From: Coriaria nepalensis
Lineage: Eukaryota > Streptophyta > Magnoliopsida > Cucurbitales > Coriariaceae
Reading direction: 5' to 3'
Length of the DNA stretch: 64,000 nt
Assembly: GCA_027186245.1 (NCBI GenBank)
Contig: CP114495.1
Location: 3,115,001-3,179,000, forward strand
Program-made: the position numbers and the translations under genes
Notes under the pieces: generated by a model
The model's database searches: none
The model's input: only the letters and a program-made list of their open reading frames with translations
What the model was told of the DNA's origin: nothing
Shown here: piece by piece, positions 34,014-47,539 of the stretch
How the letters are laid out: each line of letters starts with the position of its first letter
Position numbering within the stretch: position 1 is the stretch's first letter

Positions 34014-35035
34014 CCGATGCCTTTTTATATAGATATATATATATATATATTGCCTATTACCTCGGAGTCCCCGTATCAACAAATTATAAGTTCATAATAA
34101 AAGTTATAACATAATATTATTGGCCGACAAAATTCTCGATCTCGATAGAAATCTCGATATCGTTACCAACTTTTAGTATAAGATAAGATATTAATATCGG
34201 TATTAATATTAATTTTGTTATTGAGAATATATATCAATTTTAATTTTAGTCCCTAATCCTAAATAATATGTATAATAAAAATAAAATAAAACATATGAAC
34301 ATATCCCCGTGTTGAGGGCGTGAAGCGACTAACCTCTCCGCCACCTTCACTCCACCCATGCCTATATCATATATCACACAATATTATAAGTAGGGTTGTG
34401 TAGAAAATACCGTATAAACTGAAATCATTTTGCACCCATTTTGTACCAACCTCATTCAATCGGTTTCAATCGGTGTACACCAATTATCAAGAAAATATAC
34501 ACAAAAATTGTACGTTCTTTCCGAATATGGAATTTGCAACAATGCATGCATAAAATTTGGACCGTCAAATACTTCTATAGTTCGACCTATCAATCATTCA
34601 ATCGTATTATGTAATTAATACGTTATTAATACATTTTTCCTATGTTCAAGTCATGACAAAAGTAGTCACGTAGCTATCACACCTAGTTTTGATCAAAATC
34701 AACCAACCACCATTGAAATGGTGAGGAATTGCATCCTTCTTAATCCATATATATTAACTTCATCATCCATTGACTGAGAACTTATCTCGACTGTACTATT
34801 AAAAAAAATATGACAATTAGAAATAACGTGAAAAAAAATCATTTTACTTTTTAAATACCATTTTTATATAATAATCTTTTAAAATGTATGGTCTAAACAT
34901 TTCACCCTAACTTAGGTCTAAACAATAATTTTTAGATTATACAAAAATCCTTTAGGTCTAAACATTTTTAGTCCTGAAGCTAACTACGTACACGCTTCCA
35001 CGACTCTCTCTCTCTCTCTAGACCTCTCTCCTTAG
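33882..35035. other. AT-rich spacer
   Basis: A long (AT)n tract at about 33973-34010 and a second at 34030-34050 are separated by about 20 bases. The rest is AT-rich without recognisable genes. A CT-rich tract precedes the small frame at 35036. Confidence 0.55.
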
Positions 35036-35233
35036 ATGGAAAGTTACCCACCATCATCATCATCAACCCCGTCATTATTCATGAAGATGGTGAATGATAG
35101 TAATTATAATTCTGAATCCGATTTCCAGGTGATCATCAATAGATCATCATCAAGTGGATCAAAATTACCAGAAATAGAATTGGGTGGTTCGAAACATGGT
35201 TATGATGATCGTATGACTCCGTTGTCTCCTTAG
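35036..35233 (+). CDS. Small open frame, 65 codons, unrecognised
   Basis: It starts at ATG after a CT-rich tract that looks like a plant leader (ctctctctctctagacctctctcc), and encodes a Ser-rich hydrophilic peptide (MESYPPSSSSTPSLF ... SSSSGSKLPEIELGG ... RMTPLSP). No domain is recognised. It could be the 5' end of a decayed gene cut off by the transposon relic to its right, or chance. There are several in-frame ATG and no obvious splice donor that extends it. Confidence 0.3.
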   Translation: MESYPPSSSSTPSLFMKMVNDSNYNSESDFQVIINRSSSSGSKLPEIELGGSKHGYDDRMTPLSP

Positions 35234-36050
35234 GACATTGGGGGCCCTTCTCTTCATATACAATACCCAGAGAACTCCAAATCATAATAGAAAGCTCAAT
35301 ATCGATATTGGGTGCCACAGTTGGAGTTCTTAACAACTCATGGCCCGTGGGGGATGGTAGATCATCAAGATGCAGTGGCCCACAGGGCATGTAAGATGGC
35401 AGGTTATCATCATGCGGTGTGTAGGGATGGTAGATCATCATCAATATAAGGTTCATGAGGCAGTAGATGTGACTGATAGAATGTATGAGGCTCATTAGGT
35501 GGTATCGAGTAATTAAATGCAATGGATGAGACGGTCCTTGGTGGGCTTAGTACTTTTCAATCGAATGTCATATACTCTTTATTTATCACGACATCCATAT
35601 CTCTCTGCAATTTCTCCATATTTCTCATCCTATTATGGAGGTATTAAAATATATGCGTTTAATTTATCATCATCTTTTCCTCAAAACCCTTCATTGTTGC
35701 TTCTACAGCCTCATTTACAACCTCGAGAGTATTAGTATTCTTTCTCTTCCCACTGTCTTTTCTTTTTTCCTTCTTTTCCTTCTTTTGCTTCCTTTACTTT
35801 TCCTTCTTCTACTTTAACATCCACTTCTTCTTCTTCAATAAAAGGTTCATGGATTTCTTCTCCAATTCCCTCTTCAAAGCGTCCACCATTTTGTCTTCCT
35901 CATATGTAAATTGTACCAAGGTCTTCAAATAATACCGATCTCCTTCTTCCTTAGAAGATTTTATTATTCTATAGATAATGAGCTAAAAACTGAAGAAAAT
36001 CAAGGTAAAATGTAATTAAATAATTGTGATGAACTTAACACAAATAAATA
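35234..36050. other. Low-complexity stretch next to the DUF1985 relic
   Basis: Position 35340-35500 contains recurring 'gatggtagatcatca' and 'ggttatcatcatgcgg' motifs, a degenerate tandem repeat. Position 35740-35870 is CT-rich (many cttc units). It may belong to the 3' part of the minus-strand transposon relic at about 36050-37100, but no domain can be read. Confidence 0.4.
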
Positions 36051-37100
36051 ATGTAAGATACTTACCCTTTCCCTATGTAACCATGTTTCAATGTTTTATT
36101 GAGTTACGACATGCGACTCCATGACCTTCTATTTCAAAATTCGGGGCATCGAATTCTTAGATTATAGTTGAGTTGCTTTTGATACAAGGAATGAAATGGA
36201 TTCATAAGCCCATACCTGAAAGGACCCTAATAGATTAGCATCACAGACCTTAATTACAAGCGGTAAAAAAAAAAGGTTGTGAAATTAAATCATAATATAA
36301 TTAACTTGAAATACTAACCTATAAAGCAAGTGGAAACCCCACCATGGTGTACATTTCTCTTTGCCGCCCCTTGTTTTTATTCATGGTGGCCTTCTCCACT
36401 ATATTCTTCCATAATGAATCTATAGTTTTCTCAAATAAAGCTTGACCCCAAAGGTATGCATTAAACCTTACTAGATTACTTGTATCAGACAATATAAATG
36501 ACTTGATATTATTCTTCCTCTCTTGAGATTGGAGGATTGCCTCTATGAAGTACACAGATCCATTTTAATGACATCATTGTATTTGTGGCTCCAATTTATG
36601 AACCTCCTTCCTTACTCTACAACATTAACAAAATTCCCATCCAAGTACTTATTCAACTTGTTGGTTGTCTTTTCCGAATTGTTCGGTCACTTTATTGTCA
36701 TAATATTCTTGACACTTTAATCTAGTTACCAATGAAAACTCTTTCAAACATAACCCTATATAGGCTTGTTGTTGACTAAGGACCACATTTCCTTTTTCTT
36801 CTTGCATTCGGCTTGTCGGATAATGAAGGAGTTTAGGAGTTTACCAGAGTTCTTAAGCTTCGGATCCCCATCGAAGAAATGTCCCAAACATATATTCCTA
36901 AACACCTTCAACTATTTTGGGGTGAACTTTTCCTTTATATCAACAACAACAACTTCTTGCTTGGCAATCATGTTGATGCGGGCTTTGTAAAAAAGATTTT
37001 CTGCCAAAATGGGTGGGTGTAAGGACATGAAAATTTGCAACTTCTTTTCCACTTGAAATTCAACACAAAATGCAACAACAAGAATTAAAAGAAACAATTA
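36050..37100 (-). pseudogene. DUF1985-containing (Ulp1-type) transposon relic
   Basis: On the minus strand, broken frames in order read VVVDIKEKFTPKQLKVFRN and then ICLGHFFDGDPKL (36985-36840), NLVRFNAYLWGQALFEKTID (36475-36415), RQREMYTMVGFPLAL (36360-36319), QVWAYESISFLVSKATQL (36225-36170) and MPRIL (near 36145). This order and wording match the DUF1985 region that sits upstream of a Ulp1-like cysteine protease in plant Mutator-like and related transposons (RFN.YPWG...; YGFPLA.QVWAYE.IP). Stops and frameshifts separate the parts, so it is dead. No protease domain was recognised. Terminal repeats were not found. Confidence 0.6.
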
Positions 37101-37866
37101 AAAGGTAAAAAAAAAGTGAACTTTGAATAGAGGCTGGCGAATCTTTGACTACACTTCCTGATTGTTCGATGACTTAGAAATGAGGAGTATGGAGCAATTA
37201 GGATAGTAAGATATAGACCTTAAAACCTCTATCTTAGACTACTAAATTGCATGATACCTCAAAGACTATCGAGTAATATGAAACCCAATCTAAATACCAT
37301 CTACTTTATAATTTCATATTGCTTGATGACTTTAAACTAAGAGGTATCAAGTAATTGATCAATTTAGAAATTTTGCTAGAAGGTTCAATGCTTTCAGTTT
37401 AAAGCCATTAGGTTAATGATCTTCACTCAAAGCCAACAATTCAGCCCCCAAAGATTAAAAAAAAAAACCCCAATCCACAATTTCAGAAAATCCTATTTAC
37501 ATACCAGGGATAATGAAGTGGATGAGTTTTTGGCCATTGTTTCTGGCGTCGCCTTCACTTTCTTTCAGTCACTCACGGCTGCCTTCATCGACGCATCCTT
37601 TCGCCATTTGTTCTCAGTTATTTGGTTATGAGAACTTGAGCTTGTATGGGCCATTTTTGAAAATGAATGGCGATAGATTTGAAGAAAGAGGGTGAGGAAA
37701 ATGAATTAGAGATAAGAGGAAGATGAAGAAATAAATAAGATGAAATAGTGAAAACTTGTTTATTATTATTATTTTTTTCGGATTTAAAGATTGTGAGCAT
37801 GTTAAAAAGAAGGAAGGAGCCTAACGATTTCATTCACTTATTTTTTTAAGTCATTGATTATTTTAG

Positions 37867-37904
<38 letters not shown>

Positions 37905-38364
37905 CTTTTACGAGGATGTTTAAATTCTACTTCATATTTGGGCCACATTCCCAATATCATGCAACATTCACAAATTATTCCATGATATTTGACCTTTACA
38001 AGGGTAGGAATGTAATTCAAAATCAGATAAGAATCAGCATATTCGGCCACGTTAGCAAAAAGGAACCCAACTCCTAAATTAAAGCCTTTAAGGTCTTTTT
38101 ACTATCAAATAGGGTTCGCAGTCTGAAATTCCGGTATTTCGATTCTTTCCTCTTTCCCACCTGCCCTTCCCCTACTTCCCACTGCACGCACACAGAAGAA
38201 GAGCGAGAAAGAGGACGTCATAGTTTCTTGCGCAGCAATCCGCCTTTCATCTCCGCCCCGAGCCGGCGAGCCCCTCCCCCTCCCTTTCACTTTCCAGGAA
38301 GATCCTAATGCGCAGCCACTGCGCTGCGACATAGTAACACCCTCTCTAATCGGCGGCGTCGTTC
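37101..38364. other. Spacer, possible transposon flank and promoter of the DUF1664 gene
   Basis: Position 37150-37400 has recurring 'atcgagtaat', 'cttgatgac' and 'aggtatcaagtaat' motifs, possibly part of the neighbouring transposon relic. Position 37871-37902 is (TA)16. From about 38075 the sequence becomes GC-richer and CT-rich, which fits the promoter and leader of the gene starting at 38365. Confidence 0.45.
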
Positions 38365-41300
38365 ATGGCTCTGCCTATTGGGAAGCTCTCCATTCTCGTC
38401 GGTGCAGGTTCGTTGCTCACTTCTATCTTAACTTCCAATTTTCTGTTATGTATTAGCTCGTTGATACTAATTCTTCCTACATTAGTGCCTGAAACATTGG
38501 CTTTTTTGGTTGAATTCGGTATAAACCCTAACTCCTATAATCAGTTTAGAATTGTCAAACTCAGTGATTGTCTGAGTTTAATAGGGGTGGGTTCTTACTT
38601 CTTAGGGTGCAATTGGGTTAGAGTTTTAAACTGGTGTGTGAGATGGAGTTTTGGTGAGCTTTATTTCAGTTTGTTTGAAGTAAGAGGAATTTGCATGAAG
38701 TCTTTCTTTTGGCCCAAAAAAAAAAAAGGAAGAAGTAAGAGGAGTTTGGGTTTGAATGAGTGACTAAAGCAATCTGTAATTTTGTGGGACCTAAACTGTA
38801 TGTTAGACACATTTTAAACTACAAGCGCGCTTGTGCTCTAAGCTATCCCTATATTGAGTACCACTATATTCCCAAACACTATGTGGAAATTTAGTGGACA
38901 GATGGTTTGTAATACCTTATATCCTCAATGTGTATGATTTGATTAGATGAGACAAGATACTGTACTGTAAGTTTAAAGTGTCGCAATACATGTTTATCAT
39001 AAGTTTGTAGTAATTCATATTTGAGTATATGAAATTTTGGTATAATTGATGCTTTACCTTGTTTGCTTTTGCTTAGTATTTTTTTTTTGGCCAAAGCTTT
39101 TGCTTAGTTTTGATAGGTGAATTTTGAAGGCAAGCTTATTTTAGTCTTTGTACTTCATTTATTTATACACACTATTGTATTAGAGAGGTAAGGAAATAAA
39201 GTTTGACGATATTGATGGTGGCACTTATATGACATGTTCTTAGGGACTGATAAATGTAGCTCATAGGTTATTACACTTCTGATTTCAAAATTTCAAGTTT
39301 AAGATGAATATTTCTTATTATGCTAAATCAAACCTGGGCATATCTGGTTCACTAACTTGTATTAAAGAATGAAATTGGAGAGCTTTGTGTTTTTTTGGTT
39401 CAGGAAAGCTTTGAGTTTTTTTGGTTCAGGAAATGTTTTTAGTAACAACACATTTTCCATTCTCCATTTCTCTCACGGAATTTATACTTCTTTTAGTTTT
39501 TTTTTCCTCCCTAATTTATCTGAAATGAAATATATCCTTTCCAATCATAAGTTAATCCATATGTCAGGTCTCATCGGGTCAGTTCTTGCAAAAGAAGGGC
39601 GTATTCCAGGTGTATCTGATATTTTCTCTGGCGCTTTCAAGGTAATCTCATCATTATGAATTAAATGGATATGTGGGTGGTTGAATAGATTGCATCCTGA
39701 AGGTCTCTGCTCTTAACCTTCATGGTTATGATTTTGTAACCTGCACTCATATACTTCTTAGTAATGTATTATGCACACACATATTTTTACATACACATGT
39801 GAATGTTCAAATATGTCATGTATGCAAGTAGTAACTGCTGAGTTGGCTAGTGGCTTTCTTCGTGATTCTGTACCTTAAATGCTTCCTATCGAGGCTTCTA
39901 TTGTATGCATTCTGTTTGTTTTGGGGAATGATTTATAATAATGTAGCTAGTTGACGGCCTCGTAAACTCTTTTCTGAATTTGATTTAGCTTGGTTGTTTG
40001 ATTAAAATCCGACTTCCAGACTCTTTTTCTTACATCACGTGTAGACTTATCATTATTATTTTCTTACTACAATCAGTACATATTCCTGCCAACCCTAGAC
40101 CTTTATTTATTTGTTGTTAATGTTGCTCATGACAGCTTGTTCTTAAGCAAATTAGTCGGGATGACTCTGCACCAACAGTTACCAAGCCTTGTGATAATGC
40201 TTTACTAGATCAGGTTTGTTTGTTGACCAAATATTTTCAATGCATTGGCTCATTATAAATGTAACAGTCTTCCATAATTTCTCTGATTCTTTAAGCACGA
40301 GGACCATACTCTAAATGGAAAATGCTCGGCGGGTTTGATTTGTCAGTCTGTTTATAGAGAGTTCCAAAAGGAAGTCCTTTTTCCTATCTAGTTGTAGATA
40401 ACAGAAAAAAGTTATGAATTCGTATTTATTAATTGTGCTGAGGATATTTGCAAGAGATTTTGTTTCATTTCTGTTGCAAGTGCTCTGTGTTCGTCATGAT
40501 ATACAAGGTTCTTTCAAGTGTAATTGACTCTTTAGAAAATTGAGTGCTTTATGCTAAATAGAAGACTTTACAGGTTAACAGCTTACGGGAAACAATTCAA
40601 CTCTTGGCATCAAACCAACCGATCACAATTGTGACCACAAGAGGAACAGGTCTTTTGGCTTTACATTCTAGCTGTGATAGACTATTCCATGTACTTGTGC
40701 CTTCTTGTTCACAACCCCCATTTTATTTTTTAAATAACTTGGATTCTTCCATTTAATTTAGAAGCTCTCCTTGAAACTGCAAATCTGAGCATGGAAACAA
40801 ATGATTGTACCTGAACTCTGAGTAGATGAATTCAAGTTTTATTGACTTTCTGGGGAGGTTGCTGTTTTAAAATTGTCTATTCCTAACAGTTTGAAGATAT
40901 AGATTTTTATATTTACAATGTGATAGTCACTTCCAATTCTTGATATCCATACACTTCTTTCATGTCATTTTCATCTTTGACATGTTTTAAATGTTTAGTT
41001 TCACCTATCACCAGTTTTCAGTTAATCCTGCTAATGGAAATCATATACACGAGACTTATATTTCTCATAATTAGCCCTCCCTCCTGATCAATGTAGAAGT
41101 CAAGCATGTAATTTCATGTATTAAATAGAAGGTGCGGTTAGTGATGAATAATGGACATTTTAAATTGTTGAGGACTAAATTGAAACAAAAGAAGTACGAA
41201 AATGGATGTGAGAAGCACGTGAATGAAACTAATAATTTTGCCAATTATTTATAAGCATTATGTCTTCCTTTTTGTGCACACCCAAAAGCTTTGAATTTAT

Positions 41301-44300
41301 GTAGTTGCTTGGTGATATTGTAGCAAGTTCTGTAATAGTTGGCTTCAATTACAACCATGATGAATAAACCTTAACACATCTACGGACTTAATAGGACCAA
41401 TTGTTTATGTGATGCAGGAACTGGAAGATATGGTGTCATTATTATTGTTGTAGTTGTAGGATATGGATATGTTTGGTGGAAGGTAAGAACTACTCTTCTA
41501 TAGAACTATTTGACTAAACATGGAGATGACACTACTGTCCTGTGCAAAGATTATGAACAGAAAATTATATTATATATTTTTCAAAGTATTTTAATCAGAA
41601 AGTTTGTTAAACCTATAAAAGCGTTGCATTTCTAACTAGAGCTAAGGAATATTATGATGTATGGTTTAGATTTATACCAGACAAGCTATTTTTATCAATG
41701 AAATTGATTGGTGTCATTATCATTGCAAGTGGTCCCCATAAGGCATCACATTTATTTATATGCTTTATTTGCATGTTTTCAGGGCTGGAAACTTTCTGAT
41801 ATAATGTTTGCAACAAGACGTAGCTTATCAGATGCTAGTGGTGCCATTTCTAAGCAGCTTGAGAATGTCTATTCTTCCGTAGCGGTAAATTTCTATAAAT
41901 AAATTGGCACTGTAAGAAGACTATCAAGAAAAAGATCCCTTGCTTTTATGTAGTTCTTATATTTCATAATGCTTATGTTCTCTTTGCAACATTGTTATTC
42001 AAGCCAATCTTTAGATTTGAGTTTTATCATGTCTAGGATGTGGAGATTTTAGTTTATGATTTTCTTTTTATGAATATTCTTATTTATCTGTATTATTTTA
42101 GACAACATCGAATGCCCTGTCGGCTGTCCCCATCAGAAAGTGTTAGAAATTGGTGTTTCCGCTATAGCTTGACCAGACTCTTAGGTAAACATGAGAGGAA
42201 TTAGAGTTTAGAGGCAAGCTTGAGTTTCCAAATTAAGTTCTTCATGTTGAGAATGTGATGGTGCAGTGGAGTAGAATTGACTGCCCAATGCAAATTACTA
42301 GTTGAGTTCTATCAACATGGTATTGTATATTCTGCTCTGCATTTAGTTGTAAGAGATCCGGGCTTATAATATATCCCCTGTTGACAGTTCTTCAAAATTA
42401 GACAATATGGTGACATGGGCCTGCAAACAGTAGATACCATCTTAGATTATCAAAACTAACTTTGTCTTTACCGAGCAGGAAGCATAGTTGCATTATACTG
42501 TGACAATCTGTTAGCAGATCATACAACATAAATCTGTCTTTTAATCTGCAGAAAGAATTCTAATGACTTTATTTTCCTTTCACACACTTGGAATATGTAA
42601 TTGATTCTATGGAAATCTATATAGAAAATATTCTCATACTTCTCTCTTCTTTTCCAGGCTACCAGGAAACATTTGTCGTCAAGAATAGACGGGGTGGATA
42701 AAAGTTTAGATGAGTGTGTGGAAATCACTACCGATACCCAAGAGAGGGTGAGTTCAACTGGCTATTGTGTTCTTCGAATGGGAATGGCTTCAAGATTATT
42801 TGCTAACCATCGGTTGAGCTGTATAGGTTTCAGAGTTACGAGGAAGAACTGATACTTTTGGCACAGATATCAGATCTGTTCATAATGCAGTCCGGACTCT
42901 GGTGATGATCATACAAGAAACTTTTCTCCCTTCAAAGCTAGTTCTGCACATTTATTCCTAGACTTGAAACTAAAAGCTGATCTGTTCTATTTGCATTTTA
43001 GGAAAATAAAATCTGGAGTTTTGAAGAAAAGCAGGTAATACTAGCATGCAATAGCAAGTTTCTTTTTCAAACCACGTCAAAACATTTAGATCTCAAAGGG
43101 TGATAACCAACAAAACTGTGGTGTTTGTAAATTGTTATTATGGATTTTTACTCTCTTCTTAGGAACTAACTACTGAAGGAGTGAGGAGGTTGTGTGGTTA
43201 TGCTTGGAGCTTGGAGAACGGAAGACCTCCAGTGAGTATTTAGTAACTAATCAAATCTTCTTTCTAACTAATTATTTTCTGTTTCTGATGATGATAACTA
43301 TATGGTTGTGTCAACTTCTGCTCGCTTGCACTTCACCTCTGTACAAAATAAATTTTGTAATGCACTGATGCATGTTGCCTGACATACTTCTATTCTGACT
43401 TACCCATTTTCAAATCTTGTAGGCGTCGCTATCCAATGCCTCCACACCAGCTATTGAACCTGTAATGGTGAATTCCCTTTTCTAGCTAATTTACAACTGC
43501 TGCTTCCATTGTTAAACTCTGCTTTTATATAGTTGATTCATTGGTTTCAAGTAAAATTCATTGGGGTCAGTGAGATTTTCATTCGTAAATACACACAAAA
43601 TTACACTTTGTACTCCTGTTTTTAAATGACATTTCTTAATTTATATCCTTTGCCTAAGATTGATCTGTGAGTTTTGCAGGCAACACCTTCTGGTTCCTCC
43701 AGACCAGCTCTTGAACCGTCTCCAGCAACACCAGCAAGGGTAAATCTATGAGCCTATAATATGTCAGTTGGATGTTGGATAATTCTTGTGTGCAAGTGAC
43801 CTTAAGTTAGGATAATTCACTTTTCTCATTGTCAGGCGGAGATATGCACTTATCCATTAGGGACCAAATCCAATGATTCTTTAGCACATTTATTTGTTAT
43901 TGTATCAAATCGTCTGTTTACCGTCTTCTTGCAGTTTTTGGCATGAATCTATGTCTACTACTTACATAGAATCTGTCAGTTAGATGTGTCTAACATTTGG
44001 CTTTATAACTTACCACCTCTGTTTTTTGTAGCTGTATTCAACACACTGAAATATATAAAATATTGGATATGGAATAGCCTGTTTGTTCCTTTTCTCCACT
44101 CCTGTTTTTCTGATTCTGCCACACCCTTACTCCTTAACCATGTGAAGTGTTTATCCATTTCTCATGCTCTTTCTAATTTTACTGCCTATATAAAAGTTCT
44201 CTTATTTATCTTTTTTCCTGACAGAGTGGGTCACTACCTACTGCTTTTACACCCAAACCATTATCTCCATCTTCTTCAAATGGATCCGACCAGGTTCGTT

Positions 44301-44851
44301 TAACTTTCTAATTTTACACCCAAACCTTTGTGTTTTATGCTTAGTTTCCCAGAATTCTATTGCTAGATACATCATGTGGTGCATCTGATTTCTTACGATA
44401 GTTTCTAGATGTTTCCTCTCTATTTGACCATTTTCTCTGAAGTATCTTGAAAAAGTAAAATTTCTATTTTCATATCATTACGTTCCAGGCTCAGCAGCCC
44501 CTCCACAATGCAGCCTCATCACCTGGCTTGATGGTTTGACCTTGTGCAACCTTATTATTATTACCTTTTCCCATGTATTAAGCTTAAGCTAAGCCCTTAC
44601 ATGTCTTTCTGTTTTCCATTTTCTAGCAGATTGAATCAATTTCCGAAGAACATGAGTCGAGCACTCGTGAAATTTCCAACTTGCCCCGAACACCAGAAAC
44701 CACGACAAATGGGAGTACTAATAGGACTCCTGGGATTTTCGGACTCAGAGTTTCAGCCATTGGTGCATCCTTTCTAACCCGAACAAGAAGTGCTACCAAT
44801 GCTATGTTACAACAAAATCGTTCTTCGAGTAGTGGCCTTCGGTCTTCTTGA
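38365..44851 (+). CDS. DUF1664 protein (membrane segment plus coiled coil)
   Basis: Fifteen exons join in frame: 38365-38407, 39568-39641, 40136-40213, 40574-40649, 41418-41482, 41783-41884, 42658-42747, 42827-42901, 43002-43034, 43163-43231, 43423-43467, 43680-43739, 44225-44293, 44489-44533 and 44627-44851, giving 382 aa. The N-terminus MALPIGKLSILVGAGLIGSV is hydrophobic and could be a signal anchor. A second hydrophobic segment lies at about 96-110 (VIIIVVVVGYGYVWW). Then comes the DUF1664 region, with SDIMFATRRSLSDASGAISK and heptad-like LENVYSSVAATRKHLSSRID through about residue 215, predicted coiled coil. The tail is Ser/Pro/Thr-rich and ends NRSSSSGLRSS. Arabidopsis relatives (about 300-350 aa) have no established function. 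The last exon has two acceptor choices (44627 or 44630), changing one Gln. Confidence 0.88.
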
Positions 44852-47500
44852 GTTATATCTAAAGTATTTGCTTTGGATTAGAAAGGATCCGTAAAAATAG
44901 CCACCTTAGAAATTAGAAAGTATGGATTAAAAATAACCCAAACTTAAAATTTGGGCATCAAATAGTCACTTTCTCATTTCTTAATCCAAAAAATAAAATA
45001 AAAATATTGAATTACACATATACCTTTACCATTGTCATTTGATAAAAAGAAAAAAAAAAAGGAAAAATATCTTTGTAACTTCCCTTCATTTGCAACATAC
45101 ATCACCTTTAATGCGTCATTTTTTTCTGCTCCAATTTATTGCGTCGAATCCTTTTGACACACAAAAGATTGCATCCAAAACCTTTCTCTTTCTTTTTTCT
45201 TCTTCCCTCTTCCTCCTTCATCAAACCTAGTCATAGCATCTTCACCTTTTTCCTTCTTAACGCGAACATCGACTTAACCTTCTTTTTCTGGTAAAAATGC
45301 TCGGAGCCCTAATCGGATTGGGTTAGCATCTAACCACTCAACACCTTATTGTATGTATCAATAGATCGGGGCCCTTGTCCTTGAAATCTATGGCAAAAAA
45401 AGTTGAAAGTCGTCGGAAAATATGATATCTTAAAATTATGATTTTTTTTTCTATAATTTTTCTTCAAAATTGGGTAAATCTATGCTGAAAATTTTATATA
45501 TTGGCAGATTATAGGACTGTTTCATTGTGGATTGGCTGTTTAAAATTGAGATTGAGTAGGAAAATTGTAAAGGACCAATGAGGTTTATTGAGCCTTCGAG
45601 CATTTGTTTTTTCAAGTTCGAAGGTTGGACACCCGTTTGAACTATTGAGCGGGGCAAAAAACACACTTCTACTCGATGGGTTTCCCATCGAGCAAAGTTA
45701 TGTTTATTTCCTTGCTCGATAGATCGAAATCATACTTGAATCGCTGAGCTAGGCAAAAAAAGCCTGTGAAAAAGACTCATAACTCAAATATTCGAATGTA
45801 TAATCATGTAGAATGAGATATCGAGCGTAATCTGACAAGTCTCCATCCACTTACTTGATGGATCACTCGAAACAATCTCATACATTGAGCCACCAAGTGA
45901 CAGTAATCTCGATGTCTAACTTGACTATATATTAAAATCGACCCATCGAGATCATTGTAACTCGATGGTTGGATGGGTAAGATCATGTCGAGTTACCCAT
46001 CAAATCAGGTAGATAGAGACTTTTCTAATTTTGTTTGATATATAACTTGACATGATATTATATATACGAACCATCAATCAGAATAGAAATTTTTTATGTA
46101 TTCTACATATCGATTGTTATTTTAGGGTGTCTCTAATCATCGGGGTTTGAAAGACTCTAACTTTATACTTGTTCGTCTAGCGTATTAGAAGCATTACCCC
46201 CTAATTTAATTTATCCATCCCATAAGCATACAATGTAGGAACAAGGGACATATATGTATTTATGCTTACGAGACCATTACTGACCTTGTTCTTCACAAGT
46301 CCACAATTTTCACTATCTGGAGTTGAAAGAAAGCGGAAATCAAAGTATGAAATTTTTTCAACATTAAGAACTAGTAATCAGATTTAATTGTCGGTTAGTT
46401 AAAAGGTTAAATTAGTTATAATCTTAAGGAATTTGAGAAAAAGTAAAAAAAAAATAAGAAACGTCTTATATGCGGTTCTTTAAATTTTAGTAATTCTCTA
46501 AACTTATTTTATTTGAACTTTCTCTAATTTTTTATTATTATTTTAAAATCCTTTAATTTTCTCTTTGTTTTTTATTTAAATTTTTTTCCCTTTTCTTTTC
46601 ATTATTTTAATTATTCAAATTTTCTATTTCTTTCTAATAAATATAAATAATAAATAATAAATAATTGGATGTAAAATTATCTATAAAATAATTAACTAAA
46701 TTTAAAGAGTGTTATGAAAAATTGGTTGTAAATATTCTAAAATATTATGATTAATTTGTTTATCCTGGGAAGTGACAAAATGGGGAGGCAAAAGACAAAT
46801 TCTGATAGCACAATTGTTGTCGGGAGAACAGAGTCGTGTTGATCCTAAATTGCATATCGGGTCGGGTTGGGCTTTTAGAAAAAATCGGCCCCATTTTTTC
46901 TTGTCAAAAGCGTATTTTGGTATCTTAAGATAATGAGGGAATTAGCAAAATACTTTTCCAGTTGATAATATTTGGCAAATTACCCTAAATTTGAAAAACT
47001 TAACAAACTACGTCTTATTTATAATTATAAATCAATAAATGAAAAAAATAAATAAAAGCAGTTAAATGCCACTTTAACTCGTTCCCTTTCCTACCAAAAC
47101 TTGAAATTACTAATTTACTCACTTTCCTATCGTTAATTCGTTCCCTTCCCTCATCACACAACAAAAAAAAAGGGGAAAAGAGAGAAAAAAACAAGTAAAA
47201 GCATGAAAGATCGAGCGATTACTCTTAACCATCCATCATCTTCTCATCTGTAAATTCGATCCTCTGTTACAATTACATTTTTGTATTTATTGTGTTCCTA
47301 CATGTTTTGGACTTTTAGTTGTTTACAGATTTTCGAAACCACCCTAATTGATTTTAATTTTGCGAGATTTATTATCTATTATCTACATTTTGAAGCTATG
47401 GGGTTCATGAATTGATCTTACTAGTTCGCTCACCGTCCTTGAATTGGCAATAAAGTAATCTGGTACTCACAAGATGATGGCCAATAATTCGTTGACACAA
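44852..47500. other. Intergenic stretch with the second palindromic repeat cluster
   Basis: Position 44852-45000 is 3' flank. Position 45590-46020 holds repeated 'cccatcgag' and 'ctcgatgg' motifs, annotated separately. The rest is AT-rich, with a degenerate (AAT)n-like tract near 46640-46665. No gene is recognised. Confidence 0.5.
45600..46020. repeat. Palindromic 'CTCGATGGG' repeat cluster, locus 2
   Basis: CTCGATGGG TTT CCCATCGAG at 45672-45692 is a perfect 9-base-arm hairpin. Further copies of the core in either orientation follow: 'ttgctcgatagatcgaaatc' at 45712, 'cttacttgatggatcactcgaaa' at 45850, 'acccatcgagatcattgtaactcgatgg' at 45940-45967, and 'gtcgagttacccatcaaat' at about 45988. 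The theme is shared with 32.4-32.6 kb and 53.77-53.87 kb. Confidence 0.55.
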
Positions 47501-47539
47501 TCGATTATATTGTCGATACATCGGTCCACTCCTTATGAA

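Noticed and set aside
35136..35522. 128-codon minus-strand frame rich in His, Ile and Met
   Set aside because: It overlaps a 'gatggtagatcatca' repeat tract; the composition follows the repeat and no domain is visible.
38105..38332. Minus-strand GC-rich frame before the DUF1664 gene
   Set aside because: Lies in the promoter/leader of a plus-strand gene; Arg/Gly-rich composition from CT/GC content, no domain.
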